Source: Forficula auricularia
Lineage: Eukaryota > Arthropoda > Insecta > Dermaptera > Forficulidae
Length of the DNA stretch: 64,000 bases
Assembly (NCBI GenBank): GCA_024734495.1
Contig: JALMQS010000085.1
Coordinates: forward strand, 14,422,048-14,486,047
Direction: 5' to 3'
The notes under the pieces were generated by a model that saw only the letters and a program-made list of their open reading frames with translations, did no database searches and had not been told where the DNA came from. The position numbers and the translations under genes were made by a program. This document shows positions 1 through 10,997 of this stretch, in pieces. Within the stretch, counting starts at the first letter, position 1. Each line of letters begins with the position of its first letter.

Positions 1-367
1 TCTGTGCAGTGTGCACTCAGTGGACACACACACACACACAGTATTCTTTATTAATTGTAGTACGTTGTGGTAAAAATTTATGGTATACAATACCACTATA
101 TTCGAAAAGAATCATTGGGAAGAACTTGCACTAATTTTTTGATAGTACTCTCGTATAATGGTAGGAGCTTTGTTTAAAAAACTAGCCTCATCAAAGCCCA
201 TGTAGTGCTCCAAGATGAGTTCTCGCTAAATTAAGGGTTATTTGTACTCTCTAACCTACTATACGCATTAAGTAACTAACATTAAAAATATGTTGTTGAG
301 ACTTATTTCAACGGGGTCTTGTGCAAATTCCAAATTTTGATCTTAAACCATCTTCGATATAGACTAT

Positions 368-1012
368 AGAAGTAGGGTGCTCCTTATTATGGATATTTTC
401 GAATATTTACGCGGACAGGGGCACATATGGTTCTATATAAATAAGGAAAAATATCCCCCCAAGTTTCAAGTCTTTATCTCAATTTTAACCTAGTGCTACA
501 CAGCGATTAATTTTCCCATCTAAATAATATGGGGTTTTTGGCATAGAACGATCAATTTTTTTATTCCGGGCAAAGTAATCGTTCAAAAAATTTGGAACTC
601 TATAGACTTTATCCTTATAATTGTAGATATCCTTCAGAATTTTTATAGATTTTTAGCTATTACAATTAGTTACATCTAGATAAAATACTGCTATGTCTTA
701 GTATTAGTAAGTTATAAGTAGACTCCAAAATTATAATAGCTAAAAATCTGTAAAAATTAGGGATGGCTACAATTATAAGGATAAGGTTTCAAATTTTTTG
801 AACCATTACTTTGGCTGGAATAAAAAATTGATTGTTCAGTGCCAAAAACCCCACGTTATCTAGATGGGAAACTTAATCGCTGTGAGTAGTAGGTTAAAAT
901 TGAGATAGAGACTTGAAAATTGGGGGATATTTTTTTTATTTATTTAGAACCATATGATCTCCTGTCGGGTAAATATTTGATAATATCCAAAATAGAGTGC
1001 CCTACTATAGAG
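368..1012. mobile_element. Long-armed foldback element, copy 1
   Basis: The left arm (about 368-655) is matched by the reverse complement of the right arm (about 705-1012) over nearly its whole length. For example 'cacagcgatta' and 'ggggtttttggca' on the left reappear inverted on the right. The arms are roughly 85% alike by eye and flank a short centre around 'catctagataaaatactgc'. No coding potential is visible. A second copy with the same arms and centre lies at 11.75-12.39 kb, so this is a true element and not a chance palindrome. Superfamily unknown; a non-autonomous DNA transposon with very long terminal inverted repeats is the best guess. Confidence 0.75.
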
Positions 1013-2254
1013 GTTCCAGAAAATCACAAATTTTGGTAATATATTACGGGCTTAATATCTGAAGAGGTTTTCCAGTAGAAGAAGCTTGAATTTTGTCACA
1101 GATATAGGTTTTATGCAGGTACAAGTAAAGAAAAAATAAGTTGTAGCCACTCTATTATAAGGTCCCGTTTTGCCTTTGTATCGTACTTTAAAAACGATGA
1201 TGGAATTGTTTAAATAAAGAAACAATTTTCTCTATCAATATTTGATTTATTACTAAATGAATAATTTTTTGAAAAAAGAAATATTAATGATATGTTTAGA
1301 ATTACTAATGGGAAACTGACTCACACAATGACTTGTTAATCAAATTCGTTAAATGCATCAGGCGAACAGTGAATGTTTTATTTTTCTTGAATATTTATAA
1401 CTTTTTAAAAATGAATAAAACAATAGAAGCGATTAATTTTAATTTGAGGGGTGATTTTCTCTCACCAAGCAATGATTGTATGTCTTTATTTCTTCATTAG
1501 GTAATTGATTAATAAATTGAATAAAAAAAACTTTTTCAAGTCTAAGTACGATTTTCACAAATTTGGGTAATTTGCCAATGTTTTGACAGGAAATAATTTT
1601 AGCTAGCTTTTAGCTGGAATTTGTCATAGAGTTAACACAAACTTGGATATAAAACTTCGACTTTATTTCGATAGTTCTATATAAAACTTAAAAATTATTT
1701 TCTTATTTTCTTCATTTTGCAACTGGGTGTTCTGAGCCAAAAAATTTCGAAATCTATCAGTTATTTATTTCAAAAAATAAAACGATTTTGGTCCCGGAAA
1801 GAACTTTGAGTTTTTGAGCTATCATGGGCATTCTAATCCAGAAAGAATGACAAAAATCGTGTTTGAAAACTTATTTTTCTAAGTTTTCGACTTGGGTATT
1901 GAAGAATAAATGAGGGTCATAGGACATTGCATAAAGATAATTAACTTCAATTTTAAGTATTCATAGGGATTAACGGATTTCCCAATAAGTTGCTTGTCTG
2001 TTTAATTTCCATTTATACTTAGAATGGGTCGAAACTTGTTTGATTTTGATGGAGAAATGTTACTTACTCTGTATAGACATTTACAAAATTTATAGATTTT
2101 CGATTTTTTTTTTAGAATTTCATTCAAAAGTAACAATAGGTGAAGCTATAATGTATGTCTGTCTGTTTGTCAAAGCATTACAGCTCGTACACTAAATAAG
2201 ATACAAACTTTAAATATACAAGCTATTTGTATTTATTTTACCCTAAATCAAATA

Positions 2255-2670
2255 AAATGATGTGGCCATTCACATGACTTTACCTTACGCTTTCTTATAT
2301 TTAATATAATCATGTATAATCATTTAGGGGCGGGGGGGGGGAGTCTAAAATGAAAATCTAAACCGTTGATCCAAACTTTTAATCTTCTGGATGTCTACTG
2401 ATTATGTATAGAACATTTGGTTGAAGTTTGGTCTAAAGGCCTAGATTTTTTATTTTTTGGCCCCAGAAAAATATAATAATCTTTTCGTTATTAAAAGTTG
2501 ATTTTATAGTATATTTCATTTTTCTTGTTTTTTTTTTTTTTTTTAGTTTGAAAATCTTATAGTTTTAATTTTTAACGCCCCCCCCCCCCCCTTTCCCTTA
2601 ATTTTGAGTCCGATTTCAACCAAAATATAATCAGCTCTTAATTAATTAATTTCGTTTTGATATTCACACT

Positions 2671-2710
<40 letters not shown>

Positions 2711-3360
2711 ATGACATGTTTTTGCGATAGTAATCCTGCTCAGTACGAGAGGAACCGCAGGTTTGGACATTTGGTTCACGCACTCGGTCGATCGGCCGTT
2801 GGTGCGAAGCTACCATCCATGGGATTAAGCCTGAACGCCTCTAAGGCCGAATCCCTTCTAGACAATTTGTATTGAGCAATAATAAAACTCGGGAGACCCG
2901 TTGTGTCGAAAGGCACTATAACTATGTAACTTTCTTAGATGAATACGTTCAATCGTGTTTATCGTATAAGCCTTTTTTGCCGTTACTTGTAAACTATGTT
3001 ATAGACGAAATTCTTTTCGATTCTATAATTTTACTTGAAGCGGTCAACTATGGGTATATATTCGATGTCGGGACTCAGGAATCGTTTGTAAGCGGCTAGT
3101 GCGTCCACAACAATTTGGTAACGCACATACTAACTAATGTACTAACAGACATTATGACAAAACAGTTATTATCTTGGAAAATATAATTTTTTCGATGTTC
3201 ACTTATTAGGGCTTTTTTGGGAACCGAAACGCCAATTTTTTAAATCAAAATAGTTTCAGCCGTTTTTGAGATATATTTCTAAAAAAACTAAGCAAAAAAA
3301 CACTTTTTTCATGCTTCATTACAATACTTGATTATGCCCTGTATGGGAAAGTAAAAAACA
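2255..3360. repeat. Dispersed repeat A, copy 1, interrupted by 28S sequence
   Basis: The left part (about 2255-2470) has 'gtggccattcacatgactt', a G run and 'cattt ggttgaagtttggtc'. The right part (about 3096-3360) has 'aatttggtaacgcacatac', 'ttttttcgatgttcactta' and ends near 'ccctgtatgggaaagtaaa'. Both parts occur next to each other in copy 3 at 22.56-22.96 kb, whereas here about 0.6 kb including 28S rRNA sequence lies between them. Long G and C homopolymers (about 2331-2342 and 2577-2591) sit in the left part and are opposite in sense, hinting at an inverted arrangement. Confidence 0.6.
2667..3095 (+). pseudogene. 28S rRNA 3' fragment (pseudogene)
   Basis: Starts at 'ggtttagaccgtcgtgagac', the conserved region shortly before the 3' end of eukaryotic large-subunit rRNA, and runs through 'agtacgagaggaaccgcag', 'cgatgtcgggactcagg' and nearby blocks. 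Everything 5' of this point in a normal 28S gene (several kb) is absent, and so is the extreme 3' end. The variable part between the conserved blocks is AT-rich. The reading frames over it are accidental. The fragment starts downstream of the usual R1 and R2 retrotransposon target sites. It is embedded in a dispersed repeat, so it is a captured or inserted piece and not a functional rDNA unit. Confidence 0.85.
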
Positions 3361-3536
3361 ACTTTTTATAAAATTATTACTTTGAGATGGGTTGAAATTT
3401 TTGAGGTGTCTAAAATCAACTACATTAATGTCGATTTTCAAATTCCTTATAAGTACATAATAATTATTCTTGTCAAAATCGATAAAATGTATGAAAACTT
3501 TTTAAATAATTTATTTTGATCAATAGAAGGAGTGTC

Positions 3537-3760
3537 AAACTCATTTATGTTGCGGGCCATTTATGTGTTAGATAATATTTACACGGGCCTAGAAATTTTA
3601 TCCCGCTATTAAATTAACACACAATTCGAGCGGAATAATACAATATTATTTATCTTGTGTTTGTATTTAAATGTTTTTTTATAGAAATAATTTTTTTATA
3701 ATCTCCAATGTTCTTAATGGCCACACAAATGAAGATACGGGCCGCCAGTTGACACACCTG
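3537..3760. mobile_element. hAT-like MITE
   Basis: Ends are inverted: 'aggagtgtcaaactcattt' on the left and 'gttgacacacctg' on the right, each followed inward by a 'gcgggcc'/'gggccgcc' block. This end structure (CAGG.GTGTCAAACTC...) is typical of short non-autonomous hAT elements. About 220 bp, no coding capacity. Confidence 0.6.
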
Positions 3761-3849
3761 GTCAAGAGATTAAGTAATTTTTATGTATAAAAATGCCTTA
3801 AAATAAAAATATTTTTTTATATTTAGTAATAAGTATCCGTACAAAGATC

Positions 3850-4860
3850 TCTTTAAGAATTTTTTTTTAATTTAATTCATTTTAAAATGACGATGTAAGA
3901 GCCCAAAATGACTATTTTTGGTGATTTTAGTACCTGTCGGCGTTCAGAAGTTGTTTAACTTAAAATTATGAAAAAATTCCCACACTTCAAATTACCTAAT
4001 TTAGGCAAAAAAATAGCCAAATCCTCGTAATATAAGTTTGACACTTCAACCCACTAGGGGTGGATTCTTCTGAAATGAAATAAAATACATATATACTAAT
4101 CTTTTGTTTGACTTCTAAATTCCTCGTAATATAAAATAATAATAATAATAATAACAATAATATTTTTTTTCATTTTTCCATTAGCCTGACCGATGACGCG
4201 ATCTCTTTGTAATCGATATGAAAATGAAAGTCCAATGACTTCTCTTTACTTATAAATACAATTCATGAATAAACAATTCCTTCATTTCCAGGACGAAACT
4301 CTGAGTCCTCAATAAAATATACAATATACATGTATAAATGTATATCATGAATATTGACTGGATTAGTTAAACATAATGTTGTTCCTTATATTATGTCTTA
4401 GTATTATAATACAATAAAAAATTATTAGAATATGCAAAAATTACATTTATTTATTCAGCTATTATTTGTTTTGTATTTGCTTCATATTTATTTATATCAA
4501 TGCCCTATAAAGAAATCTGAAAGAATATGTATTTTTATGATTCTTTCTTATTAGATTAGTAGTTAGGTGGGCTGGAATAGTCAATTCTCCTAGTATTTTT
4601 TTTTACTTGATTTTTTACTTATTCTTGTTTAGAAATGTCTGAAACCTGGAGAATACATAGATTACTGATAATAATAAAAAAAAAAACAAATGGACCAATC
4701 TCTTGAATGTAATCACTTTTAGTAACAACTGAGACCTCAAAGTTTTCAAAAATAAGGATTACACAAAGATTAAAACGATAATGAATTATTAATAATAAGT
4801 ATTATAAATATATTTTTAATCTTATACTAAATAAATGAGAAATTCTTGTATATATATTAT
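3850..4860. other. AT-rich stretch with no gene seen
   Basis: Contains a short TAA microsatellite at about 4136-4160 and a slightly GC-richer patch at 4186-4320 with a 'ggacgaaactctgagtcc' motif that partly resembles a hammerhead 3' half but has no matching 5' half. No exon, RNA gene or transposon end recognised. Confidence 0.4.
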
Positions 4861-5159
4861 ATTATCGCTTCAACCTTCAGAGTGTACACATCGATTTCAA
4901 GACCGTGTCTTATTTCCTAGAAATTCTTCGATACATTACGATACTTCGGTACATTAAAACCACTCAACGAATTCAGGATAAAATCGCAAGTATTTTATTG
5001 TAAAAATCTTGTTTTTATTTTATAAATTCAGATTTTTATAAGCAATTATACGTTTTTCTAACCTATAAACAACCTCTACGCGTATAGTTCATTTAACAGT
5101 CGAAAGGGCGCGCAACATCTAACTTGTGAAACTAGCTGCAAACATAATATTTTTTCATA

Positions 5160-6029
5160 ATGAGTAAAAAGTGCGGGAAATGTGAAAAGAAAATTATTGG
5201 CAAGCAAAAATATAATGTCTGTCTGGGTAATTGCAACAATGTATTTCACTTAGACTGTGCCGAAACTATACCTGAGGAGGACAAATTTGATCAATTGTTA
5301 GAGTTACTGATTTCTATGAATAAAGAAATATCTTTGATGAGAGGTGAAATATCTTCTCTCAAGATAGACAATGACAATCTGAAATCTATTATTTCTACTA
5401 ACTTGAATATAAATCAACAAAATCAACAAAATCCTACTCATACGCAGGCTCAGCCACAGATAGCAAAAGCCAAAAAGACGACTCCATCACCGGCTACCCC
5501 CAACAGATCAACGATAACAACAGGAACAATCGAATCTTCTGGTTCTCTTAATGTAGTTAATTTTAACAATCCACAAGAGTTTACCGAAGTAGTTTCTAAA
5601 AAAAGAAGACAAATGACCATCTGTAAAGGAAACGCTACAGCTGCTCTTCAACCGGCACCAAAAAGAATTCCAAAAAGATCCATTTTTATAACTCGTTTGG
5701 CACAGGAAACGTCAGTACAAGATCTGGACGAATATCTAAAAACTGTTCTTCAAGTCACTGCTGAATCTACGAGGCTAAAAACCAAATACAATACCTACTC
5801 ATCCTTTCACATTTCACTTAATGAGGTGGACCTGGAAAAAACCCTAAATCCGGATGCATGGCCTGAGGGTATATTAATATCTCCTTTTCTCGGAAAATTG
5901 AAGGAAGATCAAAAATACCCCTCTGCAAACCAATCATCTAATCAGCTAACAACTGAATCCAAGAAAGAAGAACATATTTCAAGTGACTCAAAAAACGGAT
6001 CAACTCCAGAAATAAGAAACAACACGTAA
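5160..6029 (+). CDS. LINE ORF1 protein (zinc finger, coiled coil, RRM-like)
   Basis: A 289-residue nucleic-acid-binding protein of a non-LTR retrotransposon, expected to package the element RNA. Residues about 4-32 form a PHD-like cysteine/histidine cluster (CGKC, CLGNC, HLDC). Residues about 45-85 are heptad-like and probably a coiled coil. A low-complexity Q/T/P-rich linker follows. Residues about 172-250 look RRM-like (SIFITRL ... SSFHISL). A basic tail follows. The ATG at 5160 is preceded by 'tttttcata' and is the first in frame. It lies immediately upstream of the reverse-transcriptase ORF. The frame is intact, suggesting recent insertion. Homology is by recognition; the exact clade is unsure. 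Confidence 0.8.
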   Translation: MSKKCGKCEKKIIGKQKYNVCLGNCNNVFHLDCAETIPEEDKFDQLLELLISMNKEISLMRGEISSLKIDNDNLKSIISTNLNINQQNQQNPTHTQAQPQIAKAKKTTPSPATPNRSTITTGTIESSGSLNVVNFNNPQEFTEVVSKKRRQMTICKGNATAALQPAPKRIPKRSIFITRLAQETSVQDLDEYLKTVLQVTAESTRLKTKYNTYSSFHISLNEVDLEKTLNPDAWPEGILISPFLGKLKEDQKYPSANQSSNQLTTESKKEEHISSDSKNGSTPEIRNNT

Positions 6030-8941
6030 TAAAAATTTATTATCAAAACATTAGAAGTATGCGTGGGAAATTAGAACAAATTAGAATATCCGCGGCAACT
6101 TTCTCTGATAATTATGACATAATAATCTTAACAGAGACCTGGCTCAATGATGAAATTTATGATTCTGAAATTGATTTGGGTCCTTTCATTATATACAGAG
6201 ATGACAGATCTAACTCGGTCAGTTCTCGAGGAGGAGGTGTTCTCATTGCAGTGAAAAAATCCTATAAATGCAAAACTTTCGACATGATTGAGAATAATTC
6301 ATCATCTTTCAATCAACTATTTGTCATTTTACCCGATATAAAAACCATCATTGGAACCGTTTACATACCTCCAGCCTCTGATATATCCCTCTACGAAGAA
6401 CATATAATGCACGCTGAAGATCTAAAAAATGTTTTCTTGGATCATGACATTGTACTGATGGGTGACTACAATTTGCCTGCCATCTCATGGAACTTAACTC
6501 CTAGTGACATGTTGCATGACTTCGATAAAAGAGCAACTGCTCTAACCAGATCATGTGCTTCTGTGTTAATTAATAGTTTTAAAAAATTAGGGTTAAGGCA
6601 ACTAAATTGTATTAGTAATATCAAAAACAACATCTTAGATTTATGTTTCTCAAATAAGTTTTATAATATATATATAAGTAACGACATTTTGTCAAATATA
6701 GATGAATTTCACCCAATCTTGAACTTAACTATTCTTCCTATAAACAATGTAAATAGTGTGACTTCGTTTTCTCCCTTAAGTTTTAATTTAAATAGATATA
6801 ATTTTAAAAAATGTAATCTTGAAATTTTTAGTAATGGATTAGGGGAGATTAATTGGGAAAATGAACTAAATACATCGAAAGTGTTAACAGCGGTCGATAA
6901 CTTTTATGATATTGTTAACAAAGCTATTTCCACTTCCACTCCAGTAAAACATTATTTTAATTCAACATATCCAAGCTGGTTTTCTAAGAAACTCATTGCT
7001 CTTTTAATAAAAAAGAAAATAGCTCATAAAAATTATAAATCAAGTAGAAGCAATACAGATTATAATACTTTTAAAAATCTGAGAACCTCCTGTAAATGCG
7101 AAGCTTCCCTTTGTTACTCTCAGTACATAGAATGTATTGAAACTAATATAGTCTCTAACATAAATGCTTTCTGGGACTATATTGATGACAAGAGAAGTAC
7201 CAAGGGGTATCCATCTAGTATGTTTTTGAATGAAAATACCGGTGCTGATGATGTTCAGATTGCCAATCTTTTTGCAGACTTCTTTGAAAGCATATATAAA
7301 AACGATGCGAACGATTCGAGATTCGACTCGAATAGTATAGCTGGTTTTTATGAAAACTTCCACTGCAACAGTACAGTAAATATGCTTGAACCTATAACAA
7401 CGGATGAGATAGATGCAGCTATGAAAGATCTAAAACCAACTTTCTCCTTGGGCGCTGATGGAATTCCAGCTTTTCTCGTAAAGAATTGTTCTGCCCAGTT
7501 TCTTAAACCACTCTGCATTCTTTTTAATCATTCTCTGAGAGATGGCGTTTTACCTGAAATATGGAAGACAACGTTTATAACTCCCATATTCAAGAGTGGT
7601 GCTCGTAACAACGTAAGCAACTACAGGCCTGTGGCAATAATAAGTGCGATACCCAAACTATTGGATAAACTTATTTATAACAGAATGTTGAGATTTTGCT
7701 TAAATTTTATTTCAGAAAAACAACATGGTTTTGTTCCTGGTCGTTCGACAATCACCAACTTAACTTTATTCACAAACTCAATCTTTTCTAGTTTTAATAG
7801 AAATAATCAACTAGATGCAATATACTTAGATTTCAAGAAGGCTTTCGATTTAATTAATCACAAAATTCTACTATTAAAACTTAAACATTATAAATTTTCA
7901 TCCAGTATGATTAAATGGCTTGAAAACTATTTATCTAATAGAAATTCTTATGTACAAATAAAAGGAACCAAATCCCGTAATTTTATAGCTCCATCAGGAG
8001 TCCCACAAGGAAGTCACCTTGGTCCTTTACTATTTTTATTGTTTATTAACGACTTACCACATATAATTGAATTTTGTGACATTCTATTATTTGCAGATGA
8101 CATTAAACTGTTTTTGGAAATTTCAAAGAAAGAAGATTGCCTAAAAATGCAATCCGAATTGAATAAAATTATGAATTGGTGTAACATGAACCTGCTGTTC
8201 CTCAACTTCGATAAATGTCTCACTATTACCTTTTCAAGAGGTATTAATCAAATTACTTTTGATTATTTACTCTCGACTAACATAAACTGCGGTAGAGTCG
8301 ACACTATTAAAGACTTGGGAGTCATTTTTGACTCGAAACTCACATTCAGCGATCACCTGGCCTACATTGTAGGTAAAGCTAATCGGAGCTGGGGATTTGT
8401 ATTTCGAAACACGAAATCATTTAAAAATCCTAATACAATTAAATATTTATATTTGACTCTAATCAAATCTTTGCTAATGTATGCATCAACAGTCTGGAGG
8501 CCAATCGGAAAGAATAACATGGACAGACTGGAGAGAATTCAGCACAAAGTGTTAAGACATCTAGCATACCTTTCGGGCAATCCTTTGTCGAGATATGACC
8601 ATGATTACACTTCAACTGCTGAAACTTTCTGTCTTGCTTCTGTTACATCTTCCATGATTGCCTCCGATGTTTTATTTGTGTACAAGATTAAGTCCAACAA
8701 GGTGAATTGTCCTGATCTTCAAAACCTGTTTCCAATTCATAACTCAAATTATGTACTTAGAAATAGACTACCTTTTTATCCAGAAGTACCATCCACCCGG
8801 CACTCTGAGGCTAATCCAATATTCAGATTAAGTAGTTGTTATAACAATTTATCTAAACAACTAGAAAACCCCTTGGATTTCTCATTGAACATTAATAGAG
8901 TCGCAGTCTTGTTCAAAATGTTGACCCTAGTCTACAAGTAA
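6011..8941 (+). CDS. LINE ORF2: endonuclease and reverse transcriptase
   Basis: About 970 residues. The N-terminal 220 residues are an AP-type endonuclease: IILTETWLN with the catalytic Glu, GGGVLIAV, MGDYNLPAISW with the catalytic Asp, and DEFHPIL near the usual SDH. The reverse transcriptase spans about residues 420-740: NYRPVAIIS, KQHGFVPGRST, YLDFKKAFD (first catalytic Asp), GVPQGSHLGPLLFLLFINDL and FADD (catalytic Asp pair). A C-terminal region ends at YK. The first ATG is 6059, but homology (IYYQNIRSM) starts before it and the frame is open back through ORF1's stop at 6027-6029. Initiation may therefore be non-ATG, coupled termination-reinitiation, or a frameshift; the ORF2 frame is -1 relative to ORF1. 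Jockey/CR1-like by motif style. No stops or frameshifts inside. Confidence 0.9.
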   Translation, partial: NKKQHVIKIYYQNIRSMRGKLEQIRISAATFSDNYDIIILTETWLNDEIYDSEIDLGPFIIYRDDRSNSVSSRGGGVLIAVKKSYKCKTFDMIENNSSSFNQLFVILPDIKTIIGTVYIPPASDISLYEEHIMHAEDLKNVFLDHDIVLMGDYNLPAISWNLTPSDMLHDFDKRATALTRSCASVLINSFKKLGLRQLNCISNIKNNILDLCFSNKFYNIYISNDILSNIDEFHPILNLTILPINNVNSVTSFSPLSFNLNRYNFKKCNLEIFSNGLGEINWENELNTSKVLTAVDNFYDIVNKAISTSTPVKHYFNSTYPSWFSKKLIALLIKKKIAHKNYKSSRSNTDYNTFKNLRTSCKCEASLCYSQYIECIETNIVSNINAFWDYIDDKRSTKGYPSSMFLNENTGADDVQIANLFADFFESIYKNDANDSRFDSNSIAGFYENFHCNSTVNMLEPITTDEIDAAMKDLKPTFSLGADGIPAFLVKNCSAQFLKPLCILFNHSLRDGVLPEIWKTTFITPIFKSGARNNVSNYRPVAIISAIPKLLDKLIYNRMLRFCLNFISEKQHGFVPGRSTITNLTLFTNSIFSSFNRNNQLDAIYLDFKKAFDLINHKILLLKLKHYKFSSSMIKWLENYLSNRNSYVQIKGTKSRNFIAPSGVPQGSHLGPLLFLLFINDLPHIIEFCDILLFADDIKLFLEISKKEDCLKMQSELNKIMNWCNMNLLFLNFDKCLTITFSRGINQITFDYLLSTNINCGRVDTIKDLGVIFDSKLTFSDHLAYIVGKANRSWGFVFRNTKSFKNPNTIKYLYLTLIKSLLMYASTVWRPIGKNNMDRLERIQHKVLRHLAYLSGNPLSRYDHDYTSTAETFCLASVTSSMIASDVLFVYKIKSNKVNCPDLQNLFPIHNSNYVLRNRLPFYPEVPSTRHSEANPIFRLSSCYNNLSKQLENPLDFSLNINRVAVLFKMLTLVYK

Positions 8942-9127
8942 CTATTTTATTATTATATTTCATCACATTACTATTATCTTATATTATTTTTATTTCTCTA
9001 TTGTTATTTAACATATACTCTATCATTATTATATTAATTTAATAATATTACTTTGTCTATTATTGTTAATTTTATTTTATTGAATAATTATTGTATTATA
9101 TTAATGTATAAGGCATTTAGCCGTTGA

Positions 9128-9166
9128 AAATAATAAATAAATAAATAAATAAATAAATAAATATTT
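9128..9166 (+). repeat. (AATA)n tail of the LINE
   Basis: About nine AATA units directly after the 3' UTR. It marks the 3' end of the LINE and is a likely length-variable microsatellite. Confidence 0.85.
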
Positions 9167-9784
9167 AAAATCCGTTTCTCGAAAACGGCTCGTTCGATTT
9201 CGACGAAAATCACTCATTAAGGGGTTTTTGGGCCGAAAAATCAATCTGTCGGGGTCTAATCTTCGGGTAATTTTGATTTGAATGTTTTTTCCTTAATTAA
9301 AGTAAATTCGGGCACATAGCTTGCCAACCCCTTCGTAACCCTTTGTTACTTTAACACTTTAGATTTAGTAGTTGAACATATTTCTTTATTTTCTATTGAA
9401 ATCTTTACTCTTTGACTTTTAAGACAAGGTTTTTCTTTAAACTGAAATTTTTGAAAAAAAATATTCGATTCCCAGTTTGTGGTCTTGGTAGTCGAGTCTC
9501 TATTATACACTATCTCAATAAACTATGATATCTATTGCATGTTTATCTGCAAACTTGTTGAGCCTTGCACCCCTTTGTCAGAAAAAGGATATGAATCACC
9601 CTTTACTTCCCCAACGAATGTATAATTATATCTATTTAGATTAATTTTTCATTACAATTAGTTAATAAATCTAATGAAATCATACTCGTATCGTAATTAC
9701 ATGATTACATTGATGGATGATAACATTTATATGTGTAATAAAGAGCCTCAAGAGCTTGTACAAAACATTACTCGGTATACCCCA

Positions 9785-10020
9785 CCATGGGCGGTTAGTT
9801 TTTGCACTTATAGACTTCTGGAGGCCCACTGAATATGTATACAAAATTTGGTTGAATTTGGTTCATAGACCTATATTTTCATTTTTTGGCCCTACACCTC
9901 CCCCCATTTTGGGGGGTTAGTTTTTGCATTTTTAGTCTTCTGGAGGACCACTGATTATGTATACAAAATTTGGTTGAGTTTGGTATAAGGGCCTAGATTT
10001 TCATTTTTTGTCCCTCACCC
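9785..10020 (+). repeat. Dispersed repeat A, copy 2 (tandem dimer)
   Basis: Two head-to-tail units of about 117 bp (9789-9905 and 9906-10019). Each has 'ggttagtttttgca', 'cttctgga', 'tgtatacaaaatttggttga' and 'attttcattttttg'. The same sequence occurs once at 22.6-22.74 kb and in part at 2.38-2.46 kb. A piece 'atgtggatggccacat' follows at about 10090-10106, matching the left end of copies 1 and 3. Confidence 0.7.
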
Positions 10021-10369
10021 CTTAAATGATTATAAATGATATTTTATTAAATATTAAATGTAAGAGAGGGGCCAGGTGTATGGTAAAGTCATGTGGATGG
10101 CCACATCAGTTTATTTATGCATATACTTACTTGGAAATTTTTAAACCTGGTGAAGAATCATTTTTAAACATTATTTATTCTGACCTTCTGGATAACTTAA
10201 AAGAGAAAATTTTTAGAAAATTTCTTGTGTCAATTTATTAACCAATGGTCATATTTCAGCTTATTTTAGATTTTAAACTATTGGTTGAAAAATGCAGAAG
10301 GATTGTAGCAAAGAATATAAATTAATCACAAAAGTTATTTAAAGGTTAGGTCTTTCTACCAAGTTTCAG

Positions 10370-10585
10370 CTATTCGTAATTCACACCGTTCGCTGAACGA
10401 AATTGTTGAAACAAAAGGTCTAATACCAATGAAAAAAAACGGGACCAATCGGAAGCTAGACTGAACCCAATGCAATTTTTTTTTCAAAATCGGTTCATAA
10501 TTGGCGGAGATATGAGGTAACATAGACAAAAAAAAAAAAATTCACTCGAATAACCTCCTCCTTTTTTGAAGTCGGTTAATAAAAT
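10370..10585 (-). repeat. 'accgacttcaaaaaagga' dispersed repeat, copy 1
   Basis: On the minus strand this reads 'accgacttcaaaaaagga', then 'tgttacctcatatctccgcc', then 'cgattggtccc' and 'attagacctt'. It matches the left half of the plus-strand copy at 17.16-17.54 kb. I recognise this as a repeat widely seen in insect genomes, especially Lepidoptera; its class is not clear to me. Confidence 0.7.
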
Positions 10586-10950
10586 AAAGAAAATTTAAAA
10601 ATATAAACTTCTAGGTAATAATAGGTTTCACAAAATTTTATATTTTTTAGAATTTTATTTTTTAAATTTTTTAAAACTTTTTAAATTTTCTTTACTTTAT
10701 GTTGTAGCTAAGCTGAAATTGAGCATACGTGTTTGTATTAATAAACTACACTATTTTAAGTTTGATCTTCTAGCTCATAAACATTAAAATTTGTTGATAA
10801 AGGCGCTGATGGTTTATGTATAATAATTAGATGCTGTTTTGAGGTTTGTAAGCTCTTTGAACCAGATATGGTGTTCAAATGAAGACAAGGAATTTTATTC
10901 TGGTTGAATAATGAGATGTATTGTCTTGTTTAGATGTTTTGTTTTCAAAT

Positions 10951-10997
10951 CACGAGACAGTTTCGGTGGAGACACTTCACCATCATCAGTCTAAAAG
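10951..10997 (-). ncRNA. Hammerhead ribozyme motif (locus 1)
   Basis: Minus strand: CTGATGA (10989-10983), one extra T, stem II GGTG/CACC, GAAAC, then TGTC with predicted cleavage after C at 10956. Stem III can pair only 2 bp (AC/GT), and stem I begins with 2 bp (TC/GA). The box and stem II are strong; stem I is weak. Single copy here; I did not find its inverted partner. Activity is not shown by sequence alone. Confidence 0.5.

Larger units (their letters stand above)
5060..9166 (+). mobile_element. Near-complete LINE (Jockey/CR1-like)
   Basis: Holds ORF1, ORF2 and a short AT-rich 3' UTR ending 'gcatttagccgttgaaaat' followed by (AATA)n at about 9128-9166, which is the usual tail form for insect LINEs. 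The 5' end is not sharply defined; I place it near 5060. I could not find clear target-site duplications. Both ORFs are open, so this copy is young and possibly competent. Confidence 0.8.

Noticed and set aside
2684..3099. Two open frames of 63 and 75 codons
   Set aside because: They lie on the 28S rRNA fragment; rRNA sequence explains the composition and there is no protein similarity.
4186..4320. Possible further hammerhead around 'ggacgaaactctgagtcc'
   Set aside because: The GAAAC side and a stem III could form, but there is no CTGANGA box at a workable position before the matching GTCC.
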